From NCBI GenBank assembly GCA_029582155.1, contig CM055903.1, positions 45,089,769-45,153,768 of the forward strand: 64,000 nt of DNA, read 5' to 3'. Source of the DNA: Panopea generosa (lineage: Eukaryota; Mollusca; Bivalvia; Adapedonta; Hiatellidae). Positions 1-13,200 of this stretch are shown here, piece by piece. The position numbers and the translations under genes were made by a program. Under the pieces are notes generated by a model that was given only the letters and a program-made list of their open reading frames with translations, had not been told where the DNA came from and searched no databases. Positions within the stretch are counted from its first letter, which is position 1; each line of letters begins with the position of its first letter.

Positions 1-430
1 AATCTTTTACACATACACTTATAAGCTGTTTATAAACTATTACACCTACACTTATAGCTGTTTATAAACTATTGCACATACACTTATAAGATGTTTATAA
101 TCTATTGCACATACACTTATAGCTGTTTTTAAACTATTGCACATACACTTATAGCTGTTTTTAAACTATTACACATACACTTATAGCTATTTTACACATA
201 CACTTGAAGCTATTTGTAAATGAAGCTATTTGAGCACTTGAAACTATTTATGAATTATTACTCCTGCAGTTGTAGCAATTTGTAAATAATTACCCATTAG
301 CTACACTTGAAGCAATTTGTAAATTATTGCACTTGCTTCTGAAGCTATTTATGAATTATTACACCTGCATTTGACACAGTTTGTAAAATATTGCACATTC
401 ATACACTTGAAGCTATATATAACTTGCACA
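1..430. repeat. Degenerate tandem repeat of about 33-36 bp
   Basis: Units of CACATACACTTATAGCTGTT and TATAAACTATTG, decaying rightwards. It probably continues left of the window. Confidence 0.8.
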
Positions 431-1204
431 CATACTCATAGTATGTTAATTTAGCTTTAATAGTATGTAAATAGGATGTATACAATCAGAATGGCAAATT
501 TGTTCCTGCATTCATTTTTACCATGATAAATTAATAGTCATTGTGGAAAATGACAAAGAAACATCGGAAGAATTTCAAACTATTGTAGGCAATATTTACT
601 GTTTTATAATATATATGTATAGGTATTTGATTAATGATTTTGTCAATAAGACAAATCATTAAACATTAATCAAATTCTTTTACATATATATCCTAAATCT
701 GTAAATATCCATAGTTTGATAATGTTGCTCTAAAGTTCACCCAGTGTTTCTTTATCCTTTCAGTATATTTTGATGGCTAAATGCATGACATTAATAATAG
801 TTTTCTGTATATGATACATGTGCAATACAACGCAATGTAAAAAAAAATGCAACACATTATATTGCAATGCAATTCAATTCAAACATTGGGCAGGCTGTCT
901 ACAGTTTTTAATTAATTTGTAGGACATTGTAGATAATTTACTTGATGCAAGAGTGACTCGCTCCACCTACTGGCCACATGGCATAGTGTAAATACAGTAT
1001 TATATAATGTAGTTAATACTTAGAAACCGTTCGCTTGTCTAAGGAAAATGGTGGCCCTGTAAACAATATTGATCGTTGATTGGATTATCAACTTGTTTGA
1101 TTGACAACCCACGTCGGGTCAATTGTTAGCATGGTATCATTTTTGTAAGAAACACATTTTTATCATGCTTCATGTGCTGTATTGTCTACATTTTATGCTT
1201 TCAG
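430..1204. other. Intron upstream of exon a
   Basis: AT-rich; apart from the palindrome at 575-719 nothing recognisable. No upstream gelsolin exon was found. Confidence 0.5.
575..719. repeat. 145-bp imperfect palindrome
   Basis: Arms of about 69 bp: TCAAACTATTG at 575 pairs with ATAGTTTGA ending at 719, ATATATATGTA pairs with TACATATATAT, and TTTGATTAATG pairs with CATTAATCAAA. A TTTGTC/GACAAA stem with a 5-nt loop sits at 639-655. Probably a fold-back element. Confidence 0.75.
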
Positions 1205-1279
1205 AAATTTAAAGTTCAACATTGGCCCAAAGACAGCTACGGGAGTTTCTTCAATGGTGACTCTTACATCGTCCTTAAC
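1205..1279 (+). CDS. gelsolin-like exon a (start of G1)
   Basis: This 75-nt exon follows a pyrimidine-rich acceptor (tttcag) and ends at GTAAGT. It is read in phase 0 from [16 protein letters not shown] to GDSYIVLN, the first strands of gelsolin domain 1. One or more upstream exons with the initiator Met must lie left of position 1. Confidence 0.9.
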
Positions 1280-4200
1280 GTAAGTTATTGTAACAATTTT
1301 GTGAAATAAAAAAAAATGTGTATTTTACCAATACGCTTTGCGAACAATGTAAATAGCCGCGCCCAGTAAGCTCAGTTTGTGATTCAAATGGGATAGTTAT
1401 CAGATATTTGCGGAGAGGGTGTGCTTGAGTACTGGTAACATAACCTTCCAGAATCTCTAGAAAGCGTGGCTTGGTTAACTGATGGTCTGCTAGACATCGA
1501 TGGCATTAAAAATGTGTCTAAATATTGAAACCAAGGAAAACATTTATGTTGCTAATATGCTTAAAATTGCAAACAACATAGACCTGGATCAGTGCATGTA
1601 ATTTGCAGCGTGTCTTGAGTAGACTTTTCCTACACACCTCCCAATGCAGGGATTACCCAAAGGTCCATCAGCAAATATTGTGCGAGTCATTTATTTGCCC
1701 AGGGTTTGGGCTCCCATTGTGGTCCAGGGCCAGATGTTGTGCACGCACAGACCACTTAAAATTCAATTTCCTGCTTTTAAAAACTCTCAAAAAGTGTTAA
1801 AACTGATCATGAAATTCAAATTCAAAAAAACTGCAATAATATTGAAATAATTTATTACACAATGTAATATCTAATTTCTATTGAGACAAGATACTGATCA
1901 TTAGCTATAATAGGTGACCTCTGCAACTTTGATGTCACATTGTGATCTATGACTGATGCAATAGAGCCTGCTCTCTTATCTACACAGCCAGGCCCGATTA
2001 GCTCAATTGGTTACGCGTCTGACTATCAATCCAGGGGTCGTGAATTTGAATCCCCCGTCTGTGATGATTGATATACAACATTGTGTCTCATTATCATTCG
2101 TCTCTCACCACTAATTAAAGTGGGAGAGTTATCAGTTACTTGCAGAGATGGGGTGTGCTCGAGTACTGGTTAATCCCAGGAAACAGTGGTTAGGTAAACG
2201 GATCATCTGTTAGCCCTCAATGGCATAAAAATGACACTTAATATTCAATCAATCTTATCTACACTCAATTTTCAATGTTTGGGTCATTCAGATCTTTCAA
2301 TAGTGTCATCAAACTAAAGTATTAGAGTAATTTTTACTGCAGTAAAGCTTCTTTTCTTAACCATAAAACACATTTTATGGGTTTAAACTTATTTATTTTA
2401 CTTCTATTGTGGAACAAGTTCTTATAACTTCGACAAATCATGCTCAAAGTCTAACTGGGTATAACCAGTACTGAGCATATGCAGAAAAGGTGTCTTTCTC
2501 AAGGACACCACACATAGCCATGGCGGAGGATTGAACCCATGACCATCAGATCATTGATTCAATGCTCTACCACAGGACCATGATTGCAGACTCTTCATCA
2601 CTCAATGCTTTTTCATTGGCTCGTTCAAAAGTTTTGGTTTCAGAGGATGCTACCATGGGGCTTTTATGATAAGAAAATCTTAATTTATTAGTTCTAAAAT
2701 GGTTCATTATTTATATTACCAACAGTAAAAGCATTGATTATTATTCAAACCCACAACTTTCCACATGCGAGACACTGTACCACTAGACCCCCACTGTAGT
2801 ACAATTTGCAATAGTGTATGTATGTATTGTAATAAATGGTGTTTTTGTTTCAGACATACAAAGAGGATGACAGTGATGAGCTGCAGTATGATGTCCATTT
2901 CTGGATCGGTGCAGAGAGTTCTCAGGTATCAGTCTTTATAAAATGGTTTGGCATTTTTAAAAGCTCAACTTCACTAATTGTTGAGGTGGTTTATTTTTAT
3001 ATCATAATATACATGTATATATTCAGGGCTTGAAATTACATTTAAAAGCTACGCATCCTCCCTTTCTAAGATTTTTTAATTTAATTCTTAAAATCAAAGC
3101 AACGTAAAGGTCAGTTTCTTAAATCTTACTCGTCCCAACCAAATGTTGACTAGTCATGGTGAGCGGACGGATGGAATTTTCCAGCCCTGATATTATTATA
3201 CAATAAAAAGTTATCCATTGTATATGTTTCTACGTATGTTACACAATATTCTCACCCAAATATGTTTACAACTAAGAATAAACATTGATAAATACTCGTA
3301 AACTGTTGCTCAGAAGTTGGAGCTGTTAAAACAAATTTGCTACCCTTAAAAAACTCATAATACAGTTGCAAATTTCAAAATGACAGTATATTTTACTTTA
3401 TCGTTACGAGCAATCTGAACTCTTCCTGCACTGTTTTCAAAGGCCTTCTGTGATTGGTATCTATGGAGTAAAAGGTTAATACATCTTTATATACTTGGCA
3501 TTTTACAGATAGATAGTAAATTTAAATCGACAAATTTGGTTATTTATTATAACTGCTGTTTGGGCTGCTTGAGCTGGTGTTCACCTTTGTAAACATATGA
3601 TGCAGCGATACATTGAGCACGAAAAAAATGGTGGTTTTACTGATGGTATATGCAGTCTATGAGCACCAACCAATGAAATCGCAGGAAATTTCTGAAGAGT
3701 GTTAGAATTTAATTTTTATCTAGACTAGTTTCTGTATTCTGTAAAAGTGGTTTACCACTTGAATGAAGAGACTGTTCGAGGCTCAAGCATGGGTTCTTGT
3801 ATTGCAGGATGAGTATGGAACAGCTGCCTACAAGACTGTAGAGTTGGACACATTCCTGGATGACAAACCAGTGCAGCACCGAGAGGTCCAGGGTTACGAA
3901 TCTAGTATGTTCAAGAGCTACTTTAATACCCTCAGGTGTGTTTATATAATGGTATTTTAATCAAGTTGTCATTTCATATCTTTAATAAACGAGATAAGAT
4001 AAAAAAGGTCTGATGACTGTTTGAAAAAAAAAAAGGAGATGTATGTTTCTGTTTCATTTTAATAGCCCATTACTGTTTGTACAGTTTTAAATACAGCATT
4101 CAATATTTCATTACAACATATAAAAGGAATGGTATATTTATTTGTAGTAAATTTTAGTTTTGTACCTACATGTATGATATATTTTAACATTTTTTCCAGA

Positions 4201-7200
4201 ATTTTGTATTTTTGTTGTATGGTGTTAACAAGTTTTCAGTCATATCGCGATGTCTACTTGAGACAATGTTCATATCATGCCACAGACACATGATATGATT
4301 CCACATCTAGTAACATTATACTGATATCGAGCCGACCAGAACTAGAAATACCCTGTATATGCTAGGGGCCAAGCTAGGAAGCTTTTACCATTTTTCAAGT
4401 CTTTGGTATGAACCATCTGGAGATCGAGTTGACAACATTTCTCTACCGATATACTATCACTGCTTTTTTAGCTCGACTATTCATAGAATAGGGGGGGCTA
4501 TTGTACTTGTCCCGGCGCCAGCATTGGTTTTTCAGGTTAGTTTTTTATCAGGTGAGATATCTACACAACCACTCAGTGGATATGAATGATACTTTACTTG
4601 CGTGTGAAGCATCATCAATAGGACACATAGAGACAAGAACCGTTACTCTAGATTGCACAGTTATGGCCTTTTTAGGACTTTATTTTTCAGGTTAAAGTTT
4701 TTTATCAGGTAAGAAATCTATGCAACCACTCATTGGATATGAATGAAACTTCACATGTGTGTTCACCATCGTCGATGGAACACACACAGACAAGAACCAT
4801 AACTCGGGGTTGCATTTTGGCAGTTACGGCCCTTTTTGGACTTAATTTTTCAGGTTTGAAGTTTTTTATCATGTAAGATTTCTATGCAACCACTCTTTGG
4901 TTATGAATGAAACTTCACATGTGTGTTCACCATCATCGATGGAACACACACAGACAAGAACCATGACTCGGGGTTGCATGTTGGCAAAGTTTTGGCCCTT
5001 TTAGACTTAATTTTTCGTCTGTAGACACCCAGGTTAAACTTTTGCATTTAGTTGCGTTTAAGTTTTGGTGTTTGCCTCCAATCTCAATCTTTGTATGGGT
5101 GGTGAGTTTTATCCCATCGGAAAGCTTTGTTGTCATCTGACAACCTTTGTTTTTTCCCCCCATTTCCATGAAAGTTTAATTTTCTGTAAAAAAAATATCT
5201 TTATTTTCATGAAAGAGTGCCGGTGTCAGATAATATTTGGGGGTTTAGGGGGTGTGAAAATATTATAAGGGGGTTGAATATATTATAGCAAAATTCTATT
5301 ATATTTTCACCCGCGGGTGAATTTTTAGGCGGGTGAAAATATAATATGACACTGGGCCCGATTAGCTCAGTCGGTTACACGTCTGACTATCAATACAGGA
5401 GTTGTGAGTTTGAATCCCCCGCCCGGCAACAGTCTCCGTGATTATTGATATACGACATTGTGTCTCATTATCATTCATCTCTCACCACGGATTCAAGTGA
5501 AAGCTATCAGTTACTTGTGGAGATGGGGTGTGCCCTAGCACTGGTTAATCCCAGGAAACAGTGGTTAGGTTAACTGATCGTCTGTTAGCCCTCGATGGCA
5601 TAAAAATGACGCTAAATATTCAATCAATCAATCAATCATGAAAGAGTATCCAGCTGGGATAAACTGGGCATGCTGCTACAAGATTATTTCAACTTTAGAT
5701 CCATTTTCATGAACTGGTACCGATATATTGCCTTCTGAGGTAGAGTTAGTAGCCAATATATAGGCCTATATTGTATATGTTTTTTTTTATGTATAAAAGT
5801 GAACAACTTGAATATAGAAGGATATCCGGCATTGATAAACTGTATATGTTGGTACAAGACTATAGATCCATTAACACGAACTGGTGTATTACCATATGAT
5901 ATGAAGGTAGTCCATATATCGCATATGTAAAACATTGATAAACTAATCTTGAAACAGAAGATCATCTCAACTACAGCTTACACTTTTTTTTAAATTCTTG
6001 CTGGAATTATTTCAGGTAATGTTTAATTCGTATTTCTTGATATACTTGGCCAACTTTTATTAATCTAGTTATGCAATTGAAGCATTTAGCGTAATTATAC
6101 GTGCATGATGTGCCTTAAGTTAGGTATTGGCACATCTATTGGGGCTATTTGTCGGCAATGGCTAATGAATAAAATGATAAATAGAGAATCTTACAGGAGT
6201 GTTCCTTATTTTTTAATTTGTTATACAAGTTTTATAAGAATATATGATGCTCTGTCGAGCGTTATATTATTTTTGCTAACAAACTTAATAAATTCTATAA
6301 TAAATGAGCAAGAATTTACATACAACTTAGAAAAGTAGTACATTATCATTTATTTAGCATATCATGTCTGTAAGGAAAGAGTAAAAGTTTGGCATATATG
6401 TTTCCGTCATTCGTCCCCTATAAAGACGTTACTTCTCAAAATAATGTCATTTTACCATGACATATTGACATCATTTATATATTCCTGAAAGTTGGAACGT
6501 AGTTCGGCATTTTAGCTCTACTGGCCAAAGGCCAGAAGTGCTTATGCGATGGCGCGTTGTCTGTCTGTTGTCTGATGTCTGTCGTCTGTTAGCAGCACTG
6601 AAATCACTAGGCCAATTAAACTGAAACTTCACATGGGTGTTTCTATTGCATAGGAGACTATACAGAAGGTTTTTTTTTTCGATCTGAAATTCAAGATGGC
6701 CGCAGTTACTAAAAATAGTCCAAAACTTAAAAAATCTTCTTTTTATGAATGACCCAACAGATTTTCAAAATATTTATGTAGTAATGATGACCAACTATAG
6801 TTTTGTTAGATTTGTTCAAATGGTGTCTCTAGGGTTAAATATGACCCTGCCCCGAGGGTTCAATTAGGGGACACATGTAATTATAATATTTTTTTTTTTT
6901 TTTTTTTTAAAATAGAAATGATTTTGCCTATATCTTCACAGAAGCATTGTTTGGTGAAGGAGGTTCAGATTTGTAAAAATGACTGGTTTTCACTGGTATG
7001 TATATATTTAAGAACTGGTATGTCAGATTTGTACATATTTGATATAAATTATCCCTAAGTGATTCTTTTTTTTTTTTTCATTTATTCTGAAACCACTAGG
7101 CCAATTAAACTGAAACTTCACATGGATGTTTCTATTGCATAGGAGACTATACAAAAGATTTATTATTTCTATCTAAAATTCAAGATGGCCACCATTACTA

Positions 7201-10200
7201 AAAATAGTCCAAAACTTAAAGAATCTTCTTCTCATTAACGGTCCAACAGATTTTCAAAATGTTTATGTAGTAATGATGACCAACTATAGCTTTGTTAGAT
7301 TTGTTCAAATGGTGTCTCTAGAGTTAAAAATGACCCCACCCCGATGTTTCTATTGCATAGTAGAATTTCAAAAAGTGTTATGGCCACTATGAGTCAGTAG
7401 AGCGTCCTCAGGCCCTCTTGGGCCTCTTGTTTGTATGAAGGCTGAGTTATATGGAAAAAGCCAAGCGATGATTCGGAAGTGATATTACACTAGGTTAATA
7501 TAAAAAATATGTTGTGTGTTTTATTAATTACACTCCTGCACCGAAAGTATGTGATAAACATGCATTAAAATTTTGTTTTGACCATATTTTATTCTTATGT
7601 TTCAGTATCATGAGAGGTGGGGCAGAAAGCGGATTCCGACACGTGAAACCTGAGGAATACAAACCACGTCTGCTGCTGTTCTGTGGAACAAGAAAGAACA
7701 TTGAAGTGCGCGAGCTCGCACTTGATCGCAGCAAGCTTAGTTCTGATGATGTTTTCATTTTGGACATGGGAGTTCGAGTATTCCAGTGGAACGGCTCCAA
7801 AGCCAACAAAGATGAGAGAATGAAGGTAGGTTACATGCAGTAAAATCTGTGTAAGTGTTTAAACGGCCACATTTGCTATTTTTCCATTTCTGTGCTTTTT
7901 GAGTAAATTAACCTGTAATAAGCAACAACCTGTCTTAAAATGCCACGTTTGCTTGTTTCTTTGACTGGCTGCTTAAGACAGGTTTGACTGTATTTACAGA
8001 TGGACAGGTTGATTAGTAAGTGAAGATAAACATTCAATAAGAACATTAACTTGATGGTTCCTAATGTATTTTTAGAGCCCTCATTTGACTATTTTTGGGG
8101 CCGAAATTCAGCCCTGTTTTCGATGTCCTGGTACATGTTTATACTTTTTGCCCAACATTTTACTGAAAATTTCTTCTTAAGAGTATTTTTTTCAAACTTA
8201 TTGATTTCATGATTTACATTGTAGGTCACAATGACTACAGCTTGTACTGGAATAAAGAAGTTGGTTAACATTTACCAGTATAATTGTTAGACGTACCTTG
8301 TGACCATCAGAGTATTACAAGAAAGAATTCCCCATTTCCCATAACAAAATTCCCCTTCAAATGGCTCTGGCCCCATTCTCCGAAAGTGGAATGAGGGCCC
8401 TTCTTTTTCACATTAGGTGAAGACTTGAAATTAATGTTTATGTATTGCTTCTCTTTCATATTATGTACCTGCACATTTGGTGATGACTGAACTTCAACAG
8501 TTTCATGTACAGTCTTTTTACATGAAATATTTTATCTACCCTTGTCTATTACAAACTTTAGATTGAAATCTGTGTATCTGAATCCATGCTTTGTCAGATT
8601 TCAACAAATCATTATAAGAAACAAAATTTATTATAATCCGATTATTAATATGTTTGAGAGTAGTTCTGGGCCCTAAATTCATCACAGCTGGACTAGTTTT
8701 TGAGTCTAAAACTCAGACTCGAACCAAAAATCTGAAATTTGGTTATTTGTATTAAAAATAATTTTATAGGATATGAACAACATTTCCTTATCAAAACAGA
8801 CATCTAAAATCTAAATATTTTGCTATTACAGTGGTTTTTTTCCCCACCATTTAGGGAAGATGAACTAATTGCGAATTTTAGCGGCGTTTTCATTAACATT
8901 GGGAAAAATTTTGCATTAAATATATATGTTCAACTTCATAAAAATATGTACACTTGCTTCTCTGACCATTTAATTAAAGAATCAATGTCATTTGGAAAAT
9001 TTTTTGTTTTTTTTATCAAGGAATTATGGCAGGTTTCAATTTACAATTATTGAAGCTTTTAAAAAGAAAACACAAAAAAAAACTGTATTAAAAGGTATTT
9101 AAAAATCAGTAATGCAAAGTTTGAGTTTAAATTGGAGCCTACAACCTAAATTCATCAATATTTTGAGGCTGAGATGTAGTCTCCCAATTCAACTTGTCAA
9201 AAATTTCAGATTTAAGTAACATCTATAAAACAAGCGACTTGCTTCATATATTTGCAGAAACAAGCAGTTTTAATGTTTATTTAACAGAAAATGTTACAGA
9301 ATCACATTTCTTGCCTACAATTGTACGTTTACAGAGTATCTAAAAAATATAAGTTTTGAGTCCGAGTCCCATTCTCAGACTCGTATTGTTGGATTCATAT
9401 GTATCTTTAACCTGCATACAGTAGTCAATCTGTATCTTGACTGTGACTACTGCTAAAAATAGCTTCTATTAAGTTGGGCATAAAATAATATTCCCTGCAT
9501 GTTTTAAATCTTTTAGCACGTTAGCAAGTTTTAATGTTACTCTTATTTATAAAAAATATTTAAATTATAGTTTATTTTTTATATTGAAAAGAATGTCAAT
9601 ATATAGGCTAGAAATTCAGCCCTTACAGTTTTCATTGGTTACAGATAGAGGTCAGTATTGCCTTGTGAAAACATTTTTCCACACACAAAAAAAAAATTGA
9701 AGCCTGAACAAGCATTATGACACTATACAGATATGTAAACTATTTTAAATTTTGATGCAGGAAATACCTGTCAGAATGGGACTGAGTGTGAGTGTCTTCT
9801 CTTGTTGATAATCAATCGGAATTCCTCTGTAATGTTTGCAGATTTGCACCACAGATGGAGCTGCATATTATACCCAGCATTCATTGTAAAACTGATATGA
9901 AGTTGGGTACAAAATAAGCATAATGGCTGTTAAAGTGCACGAATGTTCACTTTTTCCGAACCAGAAGTATTCAGTGAACCCGTCTAGTGAATTTCAATGT
10001 ATTTCTTCCTTTCCCGGACAGCTGTAACATTTATCTTCATTAACCATGGATGTTTTTGTTATATGTTGTGTAGGCTATGCAGTATCTGACTAGTCTGAAG
10101 AGTGAAAGATCTGGACGTCTGGAATCGGAAACACTTGATGAAAGTGATACTGGTGAAAATGTAAGTTTATCTCAACAATTCACTATTCTTGTACTAATAC

Positions 10201-13200
10201 ACTTCTCTGTGACAATACCCACATACTTATTTTAGCTCACCTGGCCATGTGAGAGGATTTGCTATCAAGTGAATCTCCAGAGGCATCTTTGTCGTCTTAA
10301 CCTTCACCTAAAGCACTGTGTCAAATTAATCCAAACTTTGCGGGAATGTTGTTTTGATGATCCTCTACCAAATTTTGTGTTTTTGGTCCTGTTTTAATAT
10401 TCATTATGGCTGCCAGTCTGACTAAGGTTTTATGATTGAATGATTTTAAAAAAACATCTTCTCCAAAATGCTTTTACCATTAAAACACACAAAACTGTAC
10501 ACACTACTCTGAGTAAGCATTTACAGGCTCTTGAGAGCTTCCGGTACCTCAACACTCACTGCCTTCTTGTCTATCTCTGCACTTATACACATGTCTTATC
10601 TCGGCACCTACACACATGTCTATCTCCGCACCTACACACATGTCTATCTCAGCACTTACACACATGTCTATCTCCACACATACACACATGTCTATCTGTG
10701 CACCTACACACATGTCTATCTCTGCACCTACACGCATGTCTATCTCAGCACTTACACACATGTCTATCTCCACACATACACACATGTCTATCTGTGCACA
10801 TACACACGTCTTATCTCGGCACCTACATGCATGTCTATCTCTGCACCTTCACACATGTCTATCTCTAAACCTACACACATGTCAATCTCTGCACCTACAC
10901 ACATGTCTATCTCTGCAACTACACACATGTCTGTCTCCACACCTACACACAGGTCTGTCTCTCCACCTACACACATGTCTGTGTCTGTACCTACACGCAT
11001 GTCTATCTCTGTACCTACACACATGTCTATCTCTGTACCTACACACATGTCTATCTCTGTACCTACACGCATGTCTATCTCTGCACCTACACACATGTCT
11101 ATCTCTGTACCTACACACATGTCTATCTCTGTACCTACACGCATGTCTATCTCTGTGCCTACACACATGTCTGTCTCTGCACCTACACACATGTCTATCT
11201 TTGCACCTACACGCATGTCTGTCTCTGCACCTACACACATGCCTATCTCTGCACCTACATGCAAGTCTATCTTTGCACCTACACTCATGTCAGTCTTTGC
11301 ACCTACATACATGGCTGTCTCCACACTTACACACATGTCTATCTCCGCACCTACACACATGTTTATCTCCGCACTTACACACATGTCTATCTCCGCACCT
11401 ACACACATGTTTATCTCCGCACCTACACACATGTTTATCTCCGCACCTACACACATGTCTATCTCCGCACCTACACACATGTCTATCTCCGCACTTACAC
11501 ACATGTCTATCTCCGCACCTACATGCATGTCAATCTCTGCACCTACATGCATGTCAATCTCTGCACCTACACACATGTCTGTCTCTGCACCTACACACAT
11601 GTCTATCTCCGCACCTACACACATGTCTATCTCCGCACCTACACACATGTCTATCTCCGCACCTACACACATGTCTATCTCCGCACTTACACACATGGCT
11701 ATCTCCGCACCTACACACATGTCTATCTCCGCACTTACACACATGTCTATCTCCGCACCTACATGCATGTCAATCTCTGCACCTACACGCATGTCTATCT
11801 CCGCACTTACACACATGTCTATCTCCGCACCTACATGCATGTCAATCTCTGCACCTACACACATGTCTGTCTCTGCACTTACACACATGTCTATCTCCAC
11901 AACTACACACATGTTTATCTTTACACCTACACACGTCTGTCTCCCCACCTACACACATGTCTGTCTCCGCACCTACATGCATGTCAATCTCAGCACCTAC
12001 ACACATGTCTGTCTCAGCACCTACACACATGTCTGTCTCTGCGCCTACACAAATGTCTGTCTCAGCACCTACACACATGTCTGTCTCAGCACCTACACGC
12101 ATGTCTATCTCTGTGCCTACACACATGTCTGTCTCAGCACCTACACACATGTCTGTCTCAGCACCTACACACATGTCTGTCTCAGCACCTACACACATGT
12201 CTGTCTCAGCACCTACACACATGTTTATCTTTACACCTACACATGTCTGTCTCAGCACCTACACACATGTCTGTCTCAGCACCTACACGCATGTCTATCT
12301 CTGTGCCTACACACATGTCTGTCTCAGCACCTACACACATGTCTGTCTCAGCACCTACACACATATCAATCTCTGCGCCTACACAAATGTCTGTCTCAGC
12401 ACACTCCACACTAACAACCATCTTTTCATGGAGATGGTTGTGCTTGAATACTGGTTATTTACAAACCCTTGAAAAGAGTGGTTATGGTAACTGATCATCT
12501 GTTAGCTCTCCTCTATGGTAGAAAGATGACTTTAAATATTCAAACAAACAAACTTCATACCCCACACCAGCACCGTTGCCAACCTCCACACCTGCACACT
12601 TGGTTTGATATTATAGTTTTGTTTGTTGCTTATTCTGTTCTGTTTTTGGTACAGCACGAGTTCTATGAAAGTCTGAAAGAGGAGTCTGATGACAGTGGAG
12701 CTGACTCTGTCGCCAAGGACACAACCAAAGAGCTGCATCGCCTCTCGGATGCCAGCGGAAGTATGGAATTCAGTCTAGCGAAGAAAGGGGACATTTCTAA
12801 AACAGATTTTGATACAAAGGTAATGAGTATTTATTTGCTTTAAAGAGAAGTGTGATAGAAGAAAATTTGTTAAAACAATTATGATAGATATTGGAGAGGT
12901 GTTTTTACCTTTGCATAATGTTTGACTAGGATACATGGGTCTCTAGACTGTTCTGATATCGATCATGCCTCGGTGCGGATTAAATTACAGAAACACTATT
13001 TTGCTGCACCACACTTTGACTAGTTTACTTACTAATATGCGCTGACACACCAAAGAAATGTTACACTTTTTGATGGTCCATTTTTTTCTAGTGACTTAAA
13101 AAAAATTTAATTAATTTACATTTCATGATATGTGTTTGGGTTACAGCTTATAACCAATTTAAATTATACCTTCAAACCTGCATCGGATTTAAAGTTTTGT

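Noticed and set aside
1991..2060. tRNA gene
   Set aside because: Boxes A and B are present but the acceptor and anticodon stems do not form, and the head is followed by a shared SINE body found in several other places.
7514..7843. 109-codon open frame starting MCFINYT as an independent gene
   Set aside because: Its upstream part is intron. Only 7606-7825 matches gelsolin and it is bounded by good splice sites.
10531..12494. Open frames of 627, 618 and 411 codons (+) and 386 codons (-) that look like large repeat proteins
   Set aside because: They are translations of a 24-bp minisatellite whose length is a multiple of three. They overlap each other in all frames and lie inside an intron of the gelsolin-like gene.
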